Source of the DNA: CAZLKN01 sp964560135 | GTDB taxonomy: Bacteria; Actinomycetota; JAICYB01 | NCBI GenBank assembly: GCA_964560135.1 | Contig: CAZLKN010000023.1 | Coordinates: 1 to 49,057 of the forward strand | Length of the DNA: 49,057 nt | Reading direction: 5' to 3' | In this document: piece after piece, positions 47,550-49,057 of the stretch | Layout: each line of letters opens with the position of its first letter | How positions within the stretch are numbered: the stretch's first letter is position 1 | Translations under genes and position numbers: made by a program | The notes under the pieces: model-generated | The model's database searches: none | Seen by the model: the letters and a program-made list of their open reading frames with translations, nothing else | Told to the model about the DNA's origin: nothing

Positions 47550-47557
47550 GATACTGT
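47550..47557 (+). promoter_or_regulatory. Candidate -10 box of the rib leader
   Basis: The overlapping hexamers GATACT and TACTGT would start transcription at about 47562, right at the first base pairs of the FMN riboswitch. No -35 is recognised. Confidence 0.4.
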
Positions 47558-47560
47558 TTC

Positions 47561-47685
<125 letters not shown>

Positions 47686-47689
47686 GGCA

Positions 47690-47752
47690 ACCCCGCGTCC
47701 AGTCATGGGCGGCGGGGTGGCCGTGCCGTCCTCGCCCCGGTGTGGAGGACGG
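47690..47752 (+). promoter_or_regulatory. Expression platform with ribosome-site sequestor before ribD
   Basis: A perfect 8-bp stem, CCGTCCTC (47726-47733) with GAGGACGG (47745-47752), ends at the base before the ribD ATG and hides the GGAGG ribosome site (47744-47748). Just upstream ACCCCGC (47690-47696) pairs with GCGGGGT (47712-47718). No U-tract follows, so the switch most likely controls translation rather than termination. Confidence 0.65.
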
Positions 47753-48847
47753 ATGGCCGACACGGGGTACATGCGCAGAGCCCTCGAGCTCGCCGCCGCG
47801 GCGGAAGGGAATGTTGCTCCGCGCCCACCGGTCGGCGCCCTGATCGTCGACGAGCAGGGTCGGGTGGTCGGTGAGGGCTTCACCGATCCGCTCCCAGGGC
47901 CGCACGCGGAGATCACGGCGCTGCGGAACGCCGGGCCGCGCGCCGTTGGCGCCACGCTCTACGTGACGCTGGAGCCCTGCTCGCACACCGGCGACACGCC
48001 ACCCTGCGCAGACGCCGCCGTCGCCGCCGGCGTTCGGCGCGTCGTGATCGGGACCCGCGATCCGAACCCCGTCGTCCACGGCCGGGGCATAAGGATCCTG
48101 CAGGATGCCGGTATCGACGTGCGGGTCGGCGTGCTCCGTGAGCGCACCCGGGAGATGATCGCTCCGTTCGCCCGGTGGGTGACCACCGGCCGGCCATTGG
48201 TGACCCTCAAGATGGCCGCCACCCTCGACGGCAAGGTGGCTGCTCCGGACGGCACCTCCAAATGGATCACCGGTCCGGAGGCACGACTCGAGGTACACGA
48301 GCTGCGGCGACGTGTCGACGGGATCCTGGTGGGGGCCGGTACCGTCGAAGCCGACGATCCGGCCCTGGACGTGCGCCTTCCCGGATACACGGGTCGTCAT
48401 CCCCGGCCGATCGTGGCCGACGCATCCGGACGGACGTCCCCGAACGCTCGTGTCCTTGCTGCCGACCGCCGCGCGATCGTGCTGACCACCGAGACCGTGG
48501 CCGCGACGCGACGTCGCGCGTGGGAGCGTGCCGGTGCGGAGGTCCTCGTGCTCCCCGCGGCGGAGGGGGGCGTGGACCCGAAGGCGGCTCTCGAGGCCCT
48601 GGGCGAACTGGGGTTGTGTCACGTCCTGGCCGAGGGGGGCCCGACCCTCGCGGGCACGCTCGTGGCCGCGGGTCTCGTGGACCGCTACCGCCTCTATCTC
48701 GCCCCCAGGCTGCTCGGTGCGGATGCCCTGGCGATGCTCGGCACCGGGGCCAAGGCTCTGGACGACGCGTGGCCAGTGAGGATCGAGGGCGTCGTCCGCG
48801 TCGGTGCGGACCTCCGGGTGGACGCCGTTCCGGGGGAGGCGGGCTGA
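47753..48847 (+). CDS. ribD: Bifunctional riboflavin deaminase/reductase
   Basis: The 364-aa protein performs two steps of riboflavin synthesis. The N-terminal deaminase has HAE in GPHAEITALRNAG and the zinc cysteines in LEPCSHTGDTPPCADA. The C-terminal NADPH reductase has KMAATLDGKVAAPDGTSKWITG, RVDGILVGAGTVEADDPALDVR and LAEGGPTLAGTLV. ATG 47753 is set by homology and the GGAGG site that lies within the sequestor stem. The next gene starts 1 bp after the stop. Confidence 0.96.
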   Translation: MADTGYMRRALELAAAAEGNVAPRPPVGALIVDEQGRVVGEGFTDPLPGPHAEITALRNAGPRAVGATLYVTLEPCSHTGDTPPCADAAVAAGVRRVVIGTRDPNPVVHGRGIRILQDAGIDVRVGVLRERTREMIAPFARWVTTGRPLVTLKMAATLDGKVAAPDGTSKWITGPEARLEVHELRRRVDGILVGAGTVEADDPALDVRLPGYTGRHPRPIVADASGRTSPNARVLAADRRAIVLTTETVAATRRRAWERAGAEVLVLPAAEGGVDPKAALEALGELGLCHVLAEGGPTLAGTLVAAGLVDRYRLYLAPRLLGADALAMLGTGAKALDDAWPVRIEGVVRVGADLRVDAVPGEAG

Positions 48848-48848
48848 G

Positions 48849-49057
48849 ATGTTCACCGGGATCGTGGAGGCCGGCGGCGAGGTCGTGAAGGTCGAGGAGC
48901 AGGACGGAGCCAGGCGGCTCTGGGTCCGGGCCCCCGTGCTGCACGACGCGGAGGTGGGGGCTTCGGTCGCCGTGTCCGGGGTGTGCCTCACCGTGATCGA
49001 ACGGGACGGCGACGTGTGCGCCTTCGACGTCACGGGCGAAACGCTCGGACGAACGAC
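48849..49057 (+). CDS. ribE: Riboflavin synthase alpha chain, truncated by the window end
   Basis: The first 69 codons are visible. MFTGIVEAGGEVVKVEEQ and SVAVSGVCLTVIERDGD are the first lumazine-binding domain of riboflavin synthase. The gene continues past the window. It is cotranscribed with ribD under the FMN riboswitch. Confidence 0.93.
   Translation, partial: MFTGIVEAGGEVVKVEEQDGARRLWVRAPVLHDAEVGASVAVSGVCLTVIERDGDVCAFDVTGETLGRT

Overview
The window reads as one continuous stretch of a high-GC, deep-branching actinobacterial chromosome, probably from a draft or metagenome assembly because it contains a 100-N scaffold gap. Evidence for Actinomycetota is the mihF-type integration host factor (a family restricted to this phylum), a helicase-less PriA, an IlvG/Rv1820-like thiamine-diphosphate enzyme, a mycobacterial-type PyrR leader element, several TANNNT -10 boxes at or near start codons with no Shine-Dalgarno, and gene order. 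From memory, the order corresponds to two Mycobacterium tuberculosis blocks placed end to end: ruvX-mltG-aroE-prepilin peptidase-aroC-aroK-aroB-aroQ-pepQ-efp-nusB, and pyrR-pyrB-pyrC-carA-carB-pyrF-mihF-gmk-rpoZ-coaBC-metK-priA-def-fmt-rsmB-rpe-ribD-ribE. I cannot place it below phylum.

Layout. (1) 1-3.5 kb: a CAU tRNA, an IlvG-like enzyme, a small zincin, a FlK-like thioesterase and a TIP-like aquaporin. (2) 3.5-6 kb: ruvX-mltG-aroE. (3) 6.1-18.7 kb: a type IV pilus locus set between aroE and aroC, with pilB, a pilT carrying an extra N-terminal domain, pilC, two tandem major-type pilins, a convergent Wzy_C/O-antigen-ligase-like membrane protein that may glycosylate pilin, a PilW-like prepilin, prepilin peptidase, an excisionase-family HTH protein, pilM, pilN, pilO and a PilP-like protein. 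(4) 18.8-24.2 kb: aroC, a fused aroK-aroB gene, aroQ, pepQ, efp, nusB, then a convergent divergent-type lgt homologue with a long acidic tail. (5) 25.7-37.2 kb: a pyrimidine operon pyrR-pyrB-pyrC-thioesterase-carA-membrane protein-carB-pyrK-pyrD-pyrF-pyrE, preceded by a PyrR-binding RNA hairpin and a short leader ORF coupled to pyrR. (6) 37.2-46.4 kb: mihF, an archaeal-type CMP-kinase-like gene in the place usually held by gmk, rpoZ, coaBC, metK, priA, def, fmt, rsmB, rpe. (7) 46.4-49 kb: a REC-GGDEF response regulator broken only by the scaffold gap, an FMN riboswitch, ribD and the start of ribE.

The pilus genes form a nearly complete monoderm type IV pilus machine (extension and retraction motors, platform, pilins, peptidase, PilMNOP-like alignment complex). 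The aro genes supply four consecutive shikimate-pathway steps plus chorismate synthase. The pyr operon encodes the full de novo route to UMP under predicted translational feedback by PyrR. I found no phage, insertion sequence or CRISPR. No gene-free stretch exceeds 300 bp; the longest are the pyr leader and the FMN-riboswitch leader. The most unusual points are the PyrR-controlled leader ORF, the CMP-kinase-like protein lacking the P-loop lysine, the pilin-adjacent O-ligase-like protein, and the Lgt homologue lacking residues known to be essential in E. coli.
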